From Candidatus Rokuibacteriota bacterium (GTDB lineage Bacteria; Methylomirabilota; Methylomirabilia; Rokubacteriales; CSP1-6): a stretch of DNA of 13,154 nucleotides. Below are positions 1-6,665 of this stretch, piece by piece (position 1 is the first letter of the stretch; every line of letters starts with the position of its first letter). The DNA lies in assembly GCA_003220195.1 (NCBI GenBank), contig QHRT01000048.1:1-13154 (forward strand). The letters run 5' to 3'. The translations under genes were made by a program, and so were the position numbers. Below the pieces are notes generated by a model. It worked only from the letters and a program-made list of their open reading frames with translations. It was not told the origin of the DNA and ran no database searches.

Positions 1-1364
1 ACGATCGCGCCACACCCGTCGGACCGGTAAATGCGAGCGCCGCCGCCGACGTGGAACATGCCGGCGTACCCGATTCCGCGCCGCCATCCCTGGCGCGGCG
101 GCGGCAGGTGGCGCGCGATCTCATCACCGGCCGAGTCCAGGCACTCGGTCATCGCGCACGACGTGATCACCGCGCCCTGCACGTTCACGTCGCCGGACTT
201 CGTCGCGTTGCGCCGGCGGATCTCGAGCCGATCGAGTCCCAGACGCTCGGCGAGGTCGTCCATCTGCGACTCGACCGCGAACGTGGACTCGAGATTGCCG
301 TACCCGCGCATCGAGCCGGAATACGGGTTGTTCGTGTAGGCGATCGTCGTGTCGAAGCGCACGGCCGGACAGCGATAGAGGCCGGCAACGGTCGCAAGCA
401 TGACGTAGGGGGTCGTCGAGCCCCACGAGACATACGCGCCGTTGTCGATCACGACGTGAGCGTCGCGGGCCAGGAGCCGCCCGTCACGATCGGCCGCCGT
501 GCGCAGGCGGATGCGGCAGGGCTCGCGGCCGGGCGCCGCGATCAGCTCCTCGGTGCGGTCGAACTCGATCTTCACCGGGCGACCGGCGAGTCGCGCCAGC
601 CACGCCGCGATCACGTCGATCGGGTAGAGGTCGAGCCCGCGCCCGAAGTTTCCGCCGACGGGCGGCTGGACGACGCGCACGCGGTCACCGCCGATCCCGA
701 GCGCCGCCGCGAGATCGCGCTGGTAGAGGAACGGCACCTGCGTCGTCGAGTACATCGTGAGCCGGCCGTCAGCGTCCCAGTCGGCGATCGCGACCATCGT
801 CCCGAGGCAGCCGGTCGACACGAAGTTGAGCGTGTACGTCCCTTCGACCACCGCCGCCGCGTCCGCGAACGCACGATGGACGTCGCCGTGCGCGAACTGA
901 TACCGGAGCGGCGTGGCGTTCGTGCCGAGATCCTCGTGGACGAGCGGCGCTCCCGGGTGCAGCGCCGCCTCGGGATCGAACACGGCCGGAAGCTCCTCGT
1001 ACTCGACGTCGATCTGCTCGATCGCCTCGCGGGAGAGCTCGGGCGTCTCCGCCGCGACCGCGGCGATCTCGTCGCGGATGCATCGCACCGTGCCGGTCTT
1101 CAGCGCAGGGTGATCTTTCGCAAAGCCGAACCGATGCGACTCGACGTCCTCGCCCGTGATGACGGCCACCACGCCCGGCATTCCGAGCGCGCGCGAGACA
1201 TCGACGCGGACGATGCGCGCATGGGGGTGTCGCGCGCGGAGGATCGCGCCGTGCGCCAGGCGGGGCAACGCCAGATCGTGAAGATAGCGGGTCCGACCGG
1301 TGACCTTGTCCGCTCCGTCCCGTTTCGGCACGCTGGTGCCGACGACGGCGAACTCGGAAGCCAT
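1..1364 (-). CDS. Xanthine dehydrogenase-family molybdopterin-binding subunit, 3' end cut by window edge
   Basis: My own translation from ATG at 1364 reads through to base 1 with no stop. It gives about 454 residues, beginning MASEFAVVGTSVPKRDGADK. Family members are usually about 750-800 residues, so roughly the last 40% lies outside the window. Family marks are VTGRTRY near 21-27 (start of the a/b hammerhead domain), VGGNFGRG at 236-243 (family form GGgFGgK) and SMRGYG at 351-356 (the molybdopterin-contacting RGxG loop), followed by ESQMDDLAERLGLD. The region around 183-191 reads STGCLGTMV and lacks the EP often seen there. The enzyme would be a cytoplasmic Mo-hydroxylase or reductase acting on an aldehyde, N-heterocycle or aromatic acyl-CoA. 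FAD and 2Fe-2S subunits are expected beyond the left edge. The typical CO dehydrogenase form I active-site loop (CSFR) is not seen, but the true substrate is unknown. The start overlaps the TGA of a 12-codon mini-ORF. Confidence 0.9.
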   Translation of the reverse strand, partial: MASEFAVVGTSVPKRDGADKVTGRTRYLHDLALPRLAHGAILRARHPHARIVRVDVSRALGMPGVVAVITGEDVESHRFGFAKDHPALKTGTVRCIRDEIAAVAAETPELSREAIEQIDVEYEELPAVFDPEAALHPGAPLVHEDLGTNATPLRYQFAHGDVHRAFADAAAVVEGTYTLNFVSTGCLGTMVAIADWDADGRLTMYSTTQVPFLYQRDLAAALGIGGDRVRVVQPPVGGNFGRGLDLYPIDVIAAWLARLAGRPVKIEFDRTEELIAAPGREPCRIRLRTAADRDGRLLARDAHVVIDNGAYVSWGSTTPYVMLATVAGLYRCPAVRFDTTIAYTNNPYSGSMRGYGNLESTFAVESQMDDLAERLGLDRLEIRRRNATKSGDVNVQGAVITSCAMTECLDSAGDEIARHLPPPRQGWRRGIGYAGMFHVGGGARIYRSDGCGAI

Positions 1365-1419
1365 CAGAACTTCCCCGGCTCGGCGAGGAGCCCTGAAGCC
1401 ATCAGAACTTCACCGGCTC
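1357..1419. repeat. Tandem 38-bp duplication across a stop/start junction
   Basis: A 25-bp segment occurs at 1357-1381 and again at 1395-1419 with one mismatch, offset by 38 bases. On the minus strand each copy runs from GAGCCGG through AAGTTCTGATGGCTTC and so contains the whole TGATG stop/start overlap. Because 38 is not a multiple of three, the duplication did not fuse the mutase to the Mo-subunit but opened a 12-codon ORF between them. Confidence 0.9.
1364..1402 (-). CDS. 12-codon mini-ORF created by junction duplication
   Basis: An ATG at 1402 overlaps the stop of the mutase gene (TGATG) and encodes MASGLLAEPGKF. Its own TGA at 1366-1364 overlaps the ATG of the Mo-subunit gene, again as TGATG. 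The last five residues (EPGKF) mimic the mutase C-terminus (EPVKF), and the first three (MAS) match the start of the Mo-subunit. This follows from the 38-bp tandem duplication described as a repeat. It is probably not a functional peptide. Its likely effect is on translational coupling: a ribosome ending the mutase would meet a short ORF before reinitiating on the Mo-subunit. Confidence 0.45.
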   Translation of the reverse strand: MASGLLAEPGKF

Positions 1420-2931
1420 CTTGTACTCGCCGAAGACGTCGCGCATCGCGCGCGCGATCTCGCCGAGGGTCGCGTACGCCTTCACCGCCTCCGTGATCGG
1501 CAGCATGAGATTCCCGGTTCCGCGCGCTTCGTCGGCGAGCCGCCGGAGCGCGGCCCCGACCGCTGCCCCGTCCCGATCGCGCCGGACGCGCGCCAGCTTC
1601 TGGCACTGCGCGTCGGCGACGTTCGCGTCGAAGGCATAGACGTCGACGTCCACGTCCGGCGCGGCCGCGCCTTCGGCGCCGACGTGGCAATTGACGCCGA
1701 CCTTCGGAATCTCACCCGAGCCAAGCTGCTGTTCGAAGAGATACGCCTGGCGCGCGACCTCGGCGTGAATGGCGCCGCTCTCGATGGCCTGGACGATGCC
1801 GCCAAGACGCTCCACCTCGGCCAGCTCTTCGGTGATCTTCTGCTCCATCGCGGCGGTCAACGCCTCGACGTAATAGGAGCCACCAAGCGGGTCGGCGGTG
1901 TCGGCCGCGCCGGATTCTTCGGCGCAGATCTGCATGGTCCGGAGCGCGATGAGCTGCGCCTTCGCCGACGGGATCGTGTACGCCTCGTCGTAGGTCGGCA
2001 GCGCCATGGTCTGGGCGCCGGACAGCGCCGCGGCGAGCGCGATGTACGCGCCGCGCACGATGTTGTTCTCCGGCTCCTGGGCGACGAACGACGAGCCGCC
2101 GCCGCCGATCAGCGTGCGGAACATGCAGGACTTCGGATTCCTGGCGCCGAAGCGCTCGCGCAGCATGCGCGCGTAGAGCCGGCGGCCGGCGCGGAACTTC
2201 GCGACCTCCTCGAAGATCTTGCCCCAGCACGTGAAGTTGAACGAGATCCGCGGCGCGAAGTCGTCCACGTCCATGCCGCGCGCGAGCATCATCTCGATGT
2301 ACGCGGCGGCGATCGCGAGGCCGTACGCCATCTCCTGCGCCGTCGTGCATCCGGCCTCGCGGATGTGATAGCCGCACACCGAGACTGGATTCGAGCGCGG
2401 ATATCGTCGGGCCGAGAACTCGATGAGATCGCCGACGAGCCGCAAGGACGGACCGACGGGATAGACCCACGTGCCGCGCGCGACGAACTCCTTCAAGATG
2501 TCGTTCTGCGGCGTGGTCACGACGCGATCGGCGGGGACGCCTTGCTTCTCGGCAACGGCGTAGTACATGGCCGTGATCGGCGCCGCCATGCTGTTGATCG
2601 TCAGCGACACGCTCACGCGCTCGAGCGGGATGCCGGCGAACGCCTCCTCCATGTCGGCGAGCGTGTCGACCAGGTCGAACGCGACGTTCAGCGCGTCCTG
2701 CCCGTGGGCCATCAGATACTTGAAGCGCGCGTTCGTCTCCGCCGGCGTGCCGAATCCGATGTACTGGCGCATCGTCCACAGCCGCTCGCGATACATGTGG
2801 CGGTGGATGCCGCGCGTGAACGGATACTCGCCGGGCAGCCCGATGTCGCGCGCGTGGTCGACGTCCGCGACGTCTTCGGGCCCGTACACGGGCTGGATCG
2901 GCATTCCGGCGTGGAGCTTCGCGTCCCTCAT
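1402..2931 (-). CDS. Methylmalonyl-CoA-mutase-like catalytic subunit (alpha chain without B12 domain)
   Basis: The product is 509 residues and matches the substrate-binding TIM-barrel domain of B12-dependent acyl-CoA mutases. Visible marks are YPFTRGIH (36-43), WTMRQY with Y57, QNDILKEFVARGT (142-154), PSLR with R164, GYHIREAG (187-194), FAPRISFNF, AKFRAGRRL and DPLGGSYYVE (347-356). The Tyr and Arg positions correspond to the pair that favours methylmalonyl/ethylmalonyl-type acids; isobutyryl-CoA mutases carry Phe/Gln. The usual THSQTSGW stretch is replaced by TLIGGGGS (273-280), so the exact substrate is uncertain. The segment between VAFDL (83-87) and VDTLADME lacks about 23 residues normally present (GYDSD...GEVG..GVAI). 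The B12 domain is supplied by the preceding gene, which overlaps by ATGA. An AGGGAGA ribosome site lies 5 bases before the ATG and supports this start. The reaction would be adenosylcobalamin-dependent carbon-skeleton rearrangement. Confidence 0.88.
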   Translation of the reverse strand: MRDAKLHAGMPIQPVYGPEDVADVDHARDIGLPGEYPFTRGIHRHMYRERLWTMRQYIGFGTPAETNARFKYLMAHGQDALNVAFDLVDTLADMEEAFAGIPLERVSVSLTINSMAAPITAMYYAVAEKQGVPADRVVTTPQNDILKEFVARGTWVYPVGPSLRLVGDLIEFSARRYPRSNPVSVCGYHIREAGCTTAQEMAYGLAIAAAYIEMMLARGMDVDDFAPRISFNFTCWGKIFEEVAKFRAGRRLYARMLRERFGARNPKSCMFRTLIGGGGSSFVAQEPENNIVRGAYIALAAALSGAQTMALPTYDEAYTIPSAKAQLIALRTMQICAEESGAADTADPLGGSYYVEALTAAMEQKITEELAEVERLGGIVQAIESGAIHAEVARQAYLFEQQLGSGEIPKVGVNCHVGAEGAAAPDVDVDVYAFDANVADAQCQKLARVRRDRDGAAVGAALRRLADEARGTGNLMLPITEAVKAYATLGEIARAMRDVFGEYKEPVKF

Positions 2932-3353
2932 GGATGTCTCCCTGCCACGTCAGGCGAGGCGGTCGGATTCCGGAACGAAGCGACGATCTCGGAGAGCGGC
3001 GTGCCCATCGGGAACACGCGAGCCACGCCGATCTTCTGAAGCTCGGGCACGTCGCGCGGCGGGACCGTGCCGCCGACCACGACGTCGATGTCGTCGGCGC
3101 CCGCGGCGCGCAATCCTTCGATCACCCGCCGCGCCATCGGCAGATGGGTCCCCGAGAGAACGGACAGGCCGACCACGTCGACGTCTTCCTGAATAGCTTC
3201 CTGCACGATCTCCTCGGCGGTGCGCCTGAGTCCGGTGTAGACGATCTCGAGGCCCGCATCGCGAAGGGCCTGCGCAACGACCTTCGCCCCGCGATCGTGA
3301 CCGTCGAGACCGGGCTTGGCGATGAGCACCTTGCGAATCGGGCCGCGGGTCAT
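2928..3353 (-). CDS. B12-binding subunit of acyl-CoA mutase
   Basis: This 141-residue protein is the size of a lone cobalamin-binding (Rossmann-like) domain. It shows the DxHxxG signature as GLDGHDRG at 15-22, with H19 the expected lower axial cobalt ligand and K13 and D17 its usual companions. GLSVLSGTH and GGTVPPRD are the later loops that hold the nucleotide tail. It should join the adjacent mutase chain to form the holoenzyme, as in split mutases (hcmB/icmB-small/archaeal type). Its stop overlaps the mutase ATG (ATGA), and its own ATG overlaps the stop of the preceding Zn-ribbon gene (ATGA), which predicts tightly coupled translation. A GGAAGG-rich stretch just upstream serves as ribosome site. 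The family assignment is firm; the mutase substrate is not known. Confidence 0.93.
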   Translation of the reverse strand: MTRGPIRKVLIAKPGLDGHDRGAKVVAQALRDAGLEIVYTGLRRTAEEIVQEAIQEDVDVVGLSVLSGTHLPMARRVIEGLRAAGADDIDVVVGGTVPPRDVPELQKIGVARVFPMGTPLSEIVASFRNPTASPDVAGRHP

Positions 3354-3790
3354 GCCTTGCCTTCCGACAGTGTGAAGCCCACGAGCCAGCGCGGCGATTC
3401 TTTCGGACCGTCCGCCACGCGAAGAGGCTGGAATGTCACACGCTGGCCGACCGCCACCTGGCCGGCGTCAGCGCCGCTCACGATCGAGAAGATGCGGTGA
3501 GATCCCACCGACACGATCGCAAACACGCGCGGCGCCGCGAAGCCGGCAGGCAGCCCGGCTTCCTGGATCGTGAAGGCGTGGATCGTGCCCTCGCGCGGAA
3601 GGTCGACCCACTCGAACCGGTCCGACCCACAGTCCGGACAGAACCCGCGCGGCGGCCATGCCGTGCGCCGGCAGCCGGCGCACGCCGTCGTCGTGAGACG
3701 GCCGTCAGCGAGCTTCGCGTAGAACTCGTGCAGCTTCGTGTGGTCCGGGGATTCCAGCGGCAACGGGTCGATCGCGCGAACGTACGTCAT
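3350..3790 (-). CDS. Zn-ribbon/OB-fold acyl-CoA-associated protein (DUF35 type)
   Basis: This 146-residue protein has an N-terminal helix (FYAKLADGRL) and a rubredoxin-like zinc ribbon with C37xxC40 and C51xxC54. An OB-fold follows (GTIHAFTI ... FAIVSVG ... VAVGQRVTFQPL), which is the standard DUF35 layout. Such proteins commonly sit beside SCP2-type thiolases and form complexes with them, and the thiolase here is two genes upstream in the same operon. A role as thiolase partner or acyl-CoA-channelling subunit is inferred from this context. The ATG overlaps the stop of the 3-hydroxyacyl-CoA dehydrogenase (ATGA), and the stop overlaps the B12-subunit ATG. There is no strong ribosome site of its own, so translation probably depends on coupling through the palindromic repeats immediately upstream. 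Confidence 0.9.
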   Translation of the reverse strand: MTYVRAIDPLPLESPDHTKLHEFYAKLADGRLTTTACAGCRRTAWPPRGFCPDCGSDRFEWVDLPREGTIHAFTIQEAGLPAGFAAPRVFAIVSVGSHRIFSIVSGADAGQVAVGQRVTFQPLRVADGPKESPRWLVGFTLSEGKA

Positions 3791-4836
3791 GATGGTTTCG
3801 AGGACCTGAGCGTTCCTGAAGGATTCGAGCTTTCGCTCGCATCCTTCCAGGAACGGAGCGGTCCTGAAACAATCGAATCTCGATTCGATTGTTTCCAGGA
3901 ACGGAGCTGCCGGAGCAAGGCGCGCATCTTCTCCGCCTCGAACCGGTCGCGCTCGGCCCCGCCGTACTCGAAGAATCCTCGACCGGTCTTTGGCCCGAGC
4001 TCGTTTCGCGCGATCTTCTCGTCGACCGTTCGCGCGGGACGGAACCGGTCGTCGCCCAGCGCTTCGGTCAGATGGCGGCTCGCGCGATGGAGGATGTCGA
4101 CGCCGCCCCAGTCGATGAACTCGAAGATGCCGATGGCGCCGTAGCGAAAGCCCATCCCGGCGCGAAACGCCCGGTCGACGTCCTCGGGGCTCGCGACTCC
4201 CTCCTCCACCAGGCGTACCGCTTCGTTCATGAGCAGCACCTGAAGTCGAGGTCCGATGAATCCCGGCGAGTCCGCACAGCGCACCGGCACCTTGCCAAGC
4301 CTTTCGAGTCGCTCGATCGTCGCGATCACCACGTCGTCCTTGGTCTCGGGCCCCGGCACCACTTCCACGAGCGGGATGACGTGCGCGGGATTGAGCCAGT
4401 GCGCGACCAGAAACCGTTCCGGACGCTCGAGCGCGTCGCCGAGCCGCGAGGGCGAGATGCTCGAGCTGGTCGATGCGACGATCGCCTCGGGCGCGAGGTG
4501 GCCCGCGAGCCGCGCGAACGTCTCGCGCTTCAGCGCCACGCTTTCCGGCAACGCCTCCTGCACGAACGCGCAGTCCGCCAGGCCGTCGAGGCCCGCGCGC
4601 AGCTCGATCCGCTCGAGCGCGGGAACCACTTCGCCCGGCGCGATCACGCCCTCCTCGGCCATCAGCGCGAGATCGCGCTCCATCTCGCGCCTGGCGTCCG
4701 CGAACGCGGCGGCGCGCTCGGAATCGCGCCGCGGCTTCAGATCGAGAAGCCGGACGCGAGAGCCGCCGAGCGCGAACGCGACGGCGATCGGTCGCCCGAT
4801 CCGTCCCGGTCCCAGCACGGCGACGGTGTCGGTCAT
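3787..4836 (-). CDS. 3-hydroxyacyl-CoA dehydrogenase (NAD-dependent) with repeat-derived C-terminal tail
   Basis: The product is 349 residues; single-domain relatives are usually about 285-320. The N-terminal Rossmann fold has VLGPGRIG (7-14, GxGxxG) and D32 ending strand 2, which favours NAD. STSSS (122-126), H146 in HWLNP and E158 in PLVEVV are 12 residues apart, matching the His/Glu dyad of the family. ADSPGFIGPR (188-197) begins the helical C-terminal domain. It should oxidise a 3-hydroxyacyl-CoA to the 3-ketoacyl-CoA that the neighbouring thiolase cleaves; a lambda-crystallin-like hydroxyacid dehydrogenase is a less likely alternative. The domain ends near residue 310. Residues 311-349 are translated 16-residue repeats (LRSWKQSN..., LRSWKDAS..., LRSSKPS) from a palindromic DNA element. 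A 40-base gap separates it from the thiolase stop; its own stop overlaps the next ATG. Confidence 0.9.
   Translation of the reverse strand: MTDTVAVLGPGRIGRPIAVAFALGGSRVRLLDLKPRRDSERAAAFADARREMERDLALMAEEGVIAPGEVVPALERIELRAGLDGLADCAFVQEALPESVALKRETFARLAGHLAPEAIVASTSSSISPSRLGDALERPERFLVAHWLNPAHVIPLVEVVPGPETKDDVVIATIERLERLGKVPVRCADSPGFIGPRLQVLLMNEAVRLVEEGVASPEDVDRAFRAGMGFRYGAIGIFEFIDWGGVDILHRASRHLTEALGDDRFRPARTVDEKIARNELGPKTGRGFFEYGGAERDRFEAEKMRALLRQLRSWKQSNRDSIVSGPLRSWKDASESSNPSGTLRSSKPS
3796..3908. repeat. Tandem 48-bp palindromic repeat units inside a coding 3' end
   Basis: Two complete units (3813-3860 and 3861-3908) share the left end TCCTGAA and the right end TTCCAGGAACGGAGC. A third, degenerate right end (TTTC.AGGA...GAGCG) lies at 3796-3812. 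The GAGC landmark recurs at exactly 48-base spacing (3808, 3856, 3904). Each unit folds on itself. Unit 1 pairs 3811-3824 with 3841-3855 (one bulge) plus an inner CGAGC/GCTCG stem. Unit 2 has a perfect 14-bp stem, GAAACAATCGAATC at 3866-3879, with only two bases of loop. The inner sequences differ between units yet stay complementary, so the secondary structure is what is conserved. The 48-base period equals 16 codons, so reading frame is kept. Confidence 0.9.
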
Positions 4837-4876
4837 GTCGTGTCGGTCCCGGCTCTGTTCGTCCGTCGCGACACGG

Positions 4877-6049
4877 TCACGCGGGCTCGCGCCCGTAGAT
4901 CATGACGACGTGCTCGCCCATGCCGCTGTTGTTGTGCGTGAGACCGATCGCGGCGTCCGGCGTCTGCCGCGCGCCGGCCTCGCTGCGGAGCTGGCTCCAG
5001 ATCTCCGCGGCCTGCGCGACGCCGGTCGCCCCGAGCGGATGGCCACAGCCGATCAGTCCGCCGCGTGGATTCACGACGACGTCACCGCCGTAGTCGCTGC
5101 GCCCCGTCTCGACGAACCGTCCGCCCTCGCCCTTCGCGCAGAACCCGAGCTCCTCGTACGCGATCAGCTCCGCGATCGCGAAGCAGTCGTGCACCTCGGC
5201 CACGTCGACGTCCCGCGCGGTGATGCCGGCCATCCGGTACGCCGCGGACGCCGCGCGTCCGAGCGCCGGCCAGTGCGCGTAGTCCTCGTGCAGCGACGTG
5301 AGCTGAAAGCCGTCCAGCGCCTGTCCGGTCCCGCGAATCCACACGGGACGATCGGTCAGGTCGCGCGCGCGGTCGTCTGCCGCCAGCACGACGGCCGCCG
5401 CGCCGTCGGTGATGGGCGAGCACATGAACAGTCGGAGCGGCGTCGAGATCATGCGCGAGCACAGCACCTGATCGACCGTCGCGCCCTTCTGGAAGTGCGC
5501 GTTCGGGTTCTTCGACGCATGCGTGTGGTTCTTGACGCCGACGAGCGCCAGCTGCTCTTCCGTGGTGCCGTAGGCGGCCATGTGACGCTGGGCCGCGAGA
5601 GCGAAGCAGGGCGGCGCCGTGAGCCCGAACGCCGCCTCCCATTCCCGATCGACACCGGTTCCCATGTTCAGGATGGCTTCGTCGCCCGACGGCTGGTTGA
5701 GCTTCTCGACGCCGAGCACCATCACGACGTCGGCGAGTCCGGCGGCGATGAACGCGTACGCGTAACGAATGCCGACCGTTCCCGACGCGCACATGTGCTC
5801 GGTGCGCGCGCTCAGCGTGGACGGCTTGATGCCGAGCGCCTCGGCCGCGAGCGACGAGATGTGACTCTGGAACGCGGTGCGCTCCGGCATGACGGAGCCG
5901 ACGACGAGTCCGTCGACGTCGCGGGGCCGTATCGACGGCACGGAATCGAAGCACGCTTTCCCCGCTTCCCAGATCAGGTCGCGATAGCTGGCCTTCCGCA
6001 CGCCGAACTTCGTGACGCCGGCGCCGACGAGCGCGACGTTTCTCATCAT
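4877..6049 (-). CDS. SCP2/SCP-x-type thiolase (acetyl- or propanoyl-CoA C-acyltransferase)
   Basis: This 390-residue protein is full length for SCP2-like thiolases. The nucleophile is expected at C87 in EHMCASGT. Later motifs are HDCF (287-290), typical of this subfamily, and NPRGGLIGCGHPLGATG (327-343), with H337 the general base. The CxGGG loop of degradative thiolases is absent; the equivalent C-terminal stretch reads HNNSGMGEH, as expected when the HDCF loop supplies the second Cys. The reaction would be thiolytic release of acetyl- or propionyl-CoA from a 3-ketoacyl-CoA. The nearby DUF35-type Zn-ribbon/OB protein is the usual partner of this class, and the B12 mutase downstream would suit a propionyl/methylmalonyl-type product (inference). 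Two ATGs are adjacent at 6049 and 6046; either could be the start, and neither has a clear ribosome site. Confidence 0.92.
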   Translation of the reverse strand: MMRNVALVGAGVTKFGVRKASYRDLIWEAGKACFDSVPSIRPRDVDGLVVGSVMPERTAFQSHISSLAAEALGIKPSTLSARTEHMCASGTVGIRYAYAFIAAGLADVVMVLGVEKLNQPSGDEAILNMGTGVDREWEAAFGLTAPPCFALAAQRHMAAYGTTEEQLALVGVKNHTHASKNPNAHFQKGATVDQVLCSRMISTPLRLFMCSPITDGAAAVVLAADDRARDLTDRPVWIRGTGQALDGFQLTSLHEDYAHWPALGRAASAAYRMAGITARDVDVAEVHDCFAIAELIAYEELGFCAKGEGGRFVETGRSDYGGDVVVNPRGGLIGCGHPLGATGVAQAAEIWSQLRSEAGARQTPDAAIGLTHNNSGMGEHVVMIYGREPA

Positions 6050-6128
6050 CGTTGCTCAGACGGTTGCACGCGCCGTGCCGCCTCTCGCGCAGGGGCCGAC
6101 GTCGCCGGAGACGGCTCGGGTTGCGACT

Positions 6129-6434
6129 TCACTCATTGTCATTCGCCAACCGCCATCGGAACATCTCCTTGAAATCAGTGAAGCACTCGCTGCAAATCCA
6201 GTGGTCGTCGTCCAGTGTGCAGTAACCGTCGTGCAGCGTCTGGGGGTAATCCTCCGCCATGAATTTGGCTTACCAGAACTCGCAATGATCGTGGTCCCAG
6301 CTCGGGTCTTTCGGGTACCGGCGATAGGCCCGTCGCCGCAGCACGGCATCCATCAGATACCGTTCTTGCCCCTGTAGCCGCCAGTCGCGTTGCTCGATCA
6401 TCGGGAAACGTCGATCTTGAATCGAGATCGTCAT
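6129..6434 (-). pseudogene. Small Zn-knuckle protein gene interrupted by in-frame TAA
   Basis: Reading from ATG 6434 gives 54 residues (MTISIQDRRFPMIEQRDW ... DPSWDHDHCEFW), then TAA at 6272-6270. The same frame continues AKFMAEDYPQ ... GYCTLDDDHWICSECFTDF ... RLANDNE to a TGA at 6131-6129, about 101 codons in all. The two halves resemble one small hypothetical-protein family that I remember as HCxFC ... WICxxCF, a four-Cys zinc knuckle. Here the second Cys of the first pair reads Trp and the next codon is the stop, so the first metal half-site is lost. The downstream half could also restart at ATG 6260 (43 residues). GC content here is clearly lower than in the neighbours. Best read as a recently inactivated or misread gene; its function is unknown. 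Its ATG overlaps the previous small ORF stop (ATGA). Confidence 0.55.
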
Positions 6435-6541
6435 TGAACGATCGAAATTTCACCGTCGGCGAACCGCAGGACGGACACGTCGTACGAGAACTGGGTTCGC
6501 ACGACGAATTCGCGTTGCTCTTTCACCGACACACGCGACAT
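6431..6541 (-). CDS. Unidentified 36-residue ORF with good ribosome site
   Basis: The ORF begins at ATG 6541 and reads MSRVSVKEQREFVVRTQF, ending in LRFADGEISIVQ. AGGAG lies 6 bases before the ATG, the clearest Shine-Dalgarno in this intergenic island. Its stop overlaps the ATG of the Zn-knuckle gene (ATGA), as expected for a genuine coupled pair. It overlaps the 3' half of the DUF5678-like ORF in another frame, so it could instead be the continuation of that gene after a frameshift. I do not recognise a family, and no membrane segment or signal is visible. Confidence 0.35.
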   Translation of the reverse strand: MSRVSVKEQREFVVRTQFSYDVSVLRFADGEISIVQ

Positions 6542-6665
6542 ACGGATCTCCTGGCAATTTGTGCGCCTGGTCCAGAACCTCGAAGACGCCGTCGCCATCG
6601 GCAACGATTTCTCCGTCGCGAACCGCGACCCACTCTCCACGATGGCGTTCGAGCCAGTCGTGCAT
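6450..6665 (-). CDS. DUF5678-like small protein, possibly frameshifted
   Basis: The ORF starts at ATG 6665 and encodes 71 residues. The first ~48 (MHDWLERHRGEWVAVRDG, then EIVADGDGVFEVLDQAHK and PYVACVGE) resemble the short DUF5678 domain, which typically shows W-x(n)-HrGeWVA-x-dGeiVA and a PyV ending. The last ~23 residues are Arg-rich and look like out-of-frame read-through. Upstream, the same frame continues as WTYNNEDSYWR without a start codon, while an ATG at 6699 is out of frame by one base. A one-base insertion near 6697 would therefore explain the missing N-terminus. This points to a decaying gene, but the domain itself is intact. No function is known. Confidence 0.4.
   Translation of the reverse strand: MHDWLERHRGEWVAVRDGEIVADGDGVFEVLDQAHKLPGDPYVACVGERATRIRRANPVLVRRVRPAVRRR

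Noticed and set aside
51..1496. Open frame of 481 codons on the plus strand
   Set aside because: It covers the edge-truncated Mo-subunit gene in antisense. The minus-strand frame carries the VGGNFG and MRGYG motifs, so the plus frame is spurious.
1364..1690. 108-codon minus-strand frame ending in GLLAEPGKF
   Set aside because: Only its last 12 codons, from ATG 1402, follow the coupling junction. The rest is an out-of-frame shadow of the mutase gene with Arg-rich composition.
1300..3039. Open frame of 579 codons on the plus strand
   Set aside because: It is the mirror of the mutase gene, whose motifs are unmistakable on the other strand.
4839..4875. Inverted repeat CGTGTCG/CGACACG in the 40-base gap between thiolase and dehydrogenase
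   Set aside because: The stem is 7 bp with a loop of over 20 bases and no U tract, so it does not look like a terminator. The genes on both sides appear co-transcribed.
4256..6172. Open frame of 638 codons on the plus strand
   Set aside because: It is antisense to the dehydrogenase and thiolase genes, has low-complexity composition and shows no motif.
6411..6430. Short inverted repeat CGATCT/AGATCG with a 7-base loop
   Set aside because: It falls inside the first codons of the Zn-knuckle gene, is only 6 bp long and does not match the 48-bp palindromic element found elsewhere.
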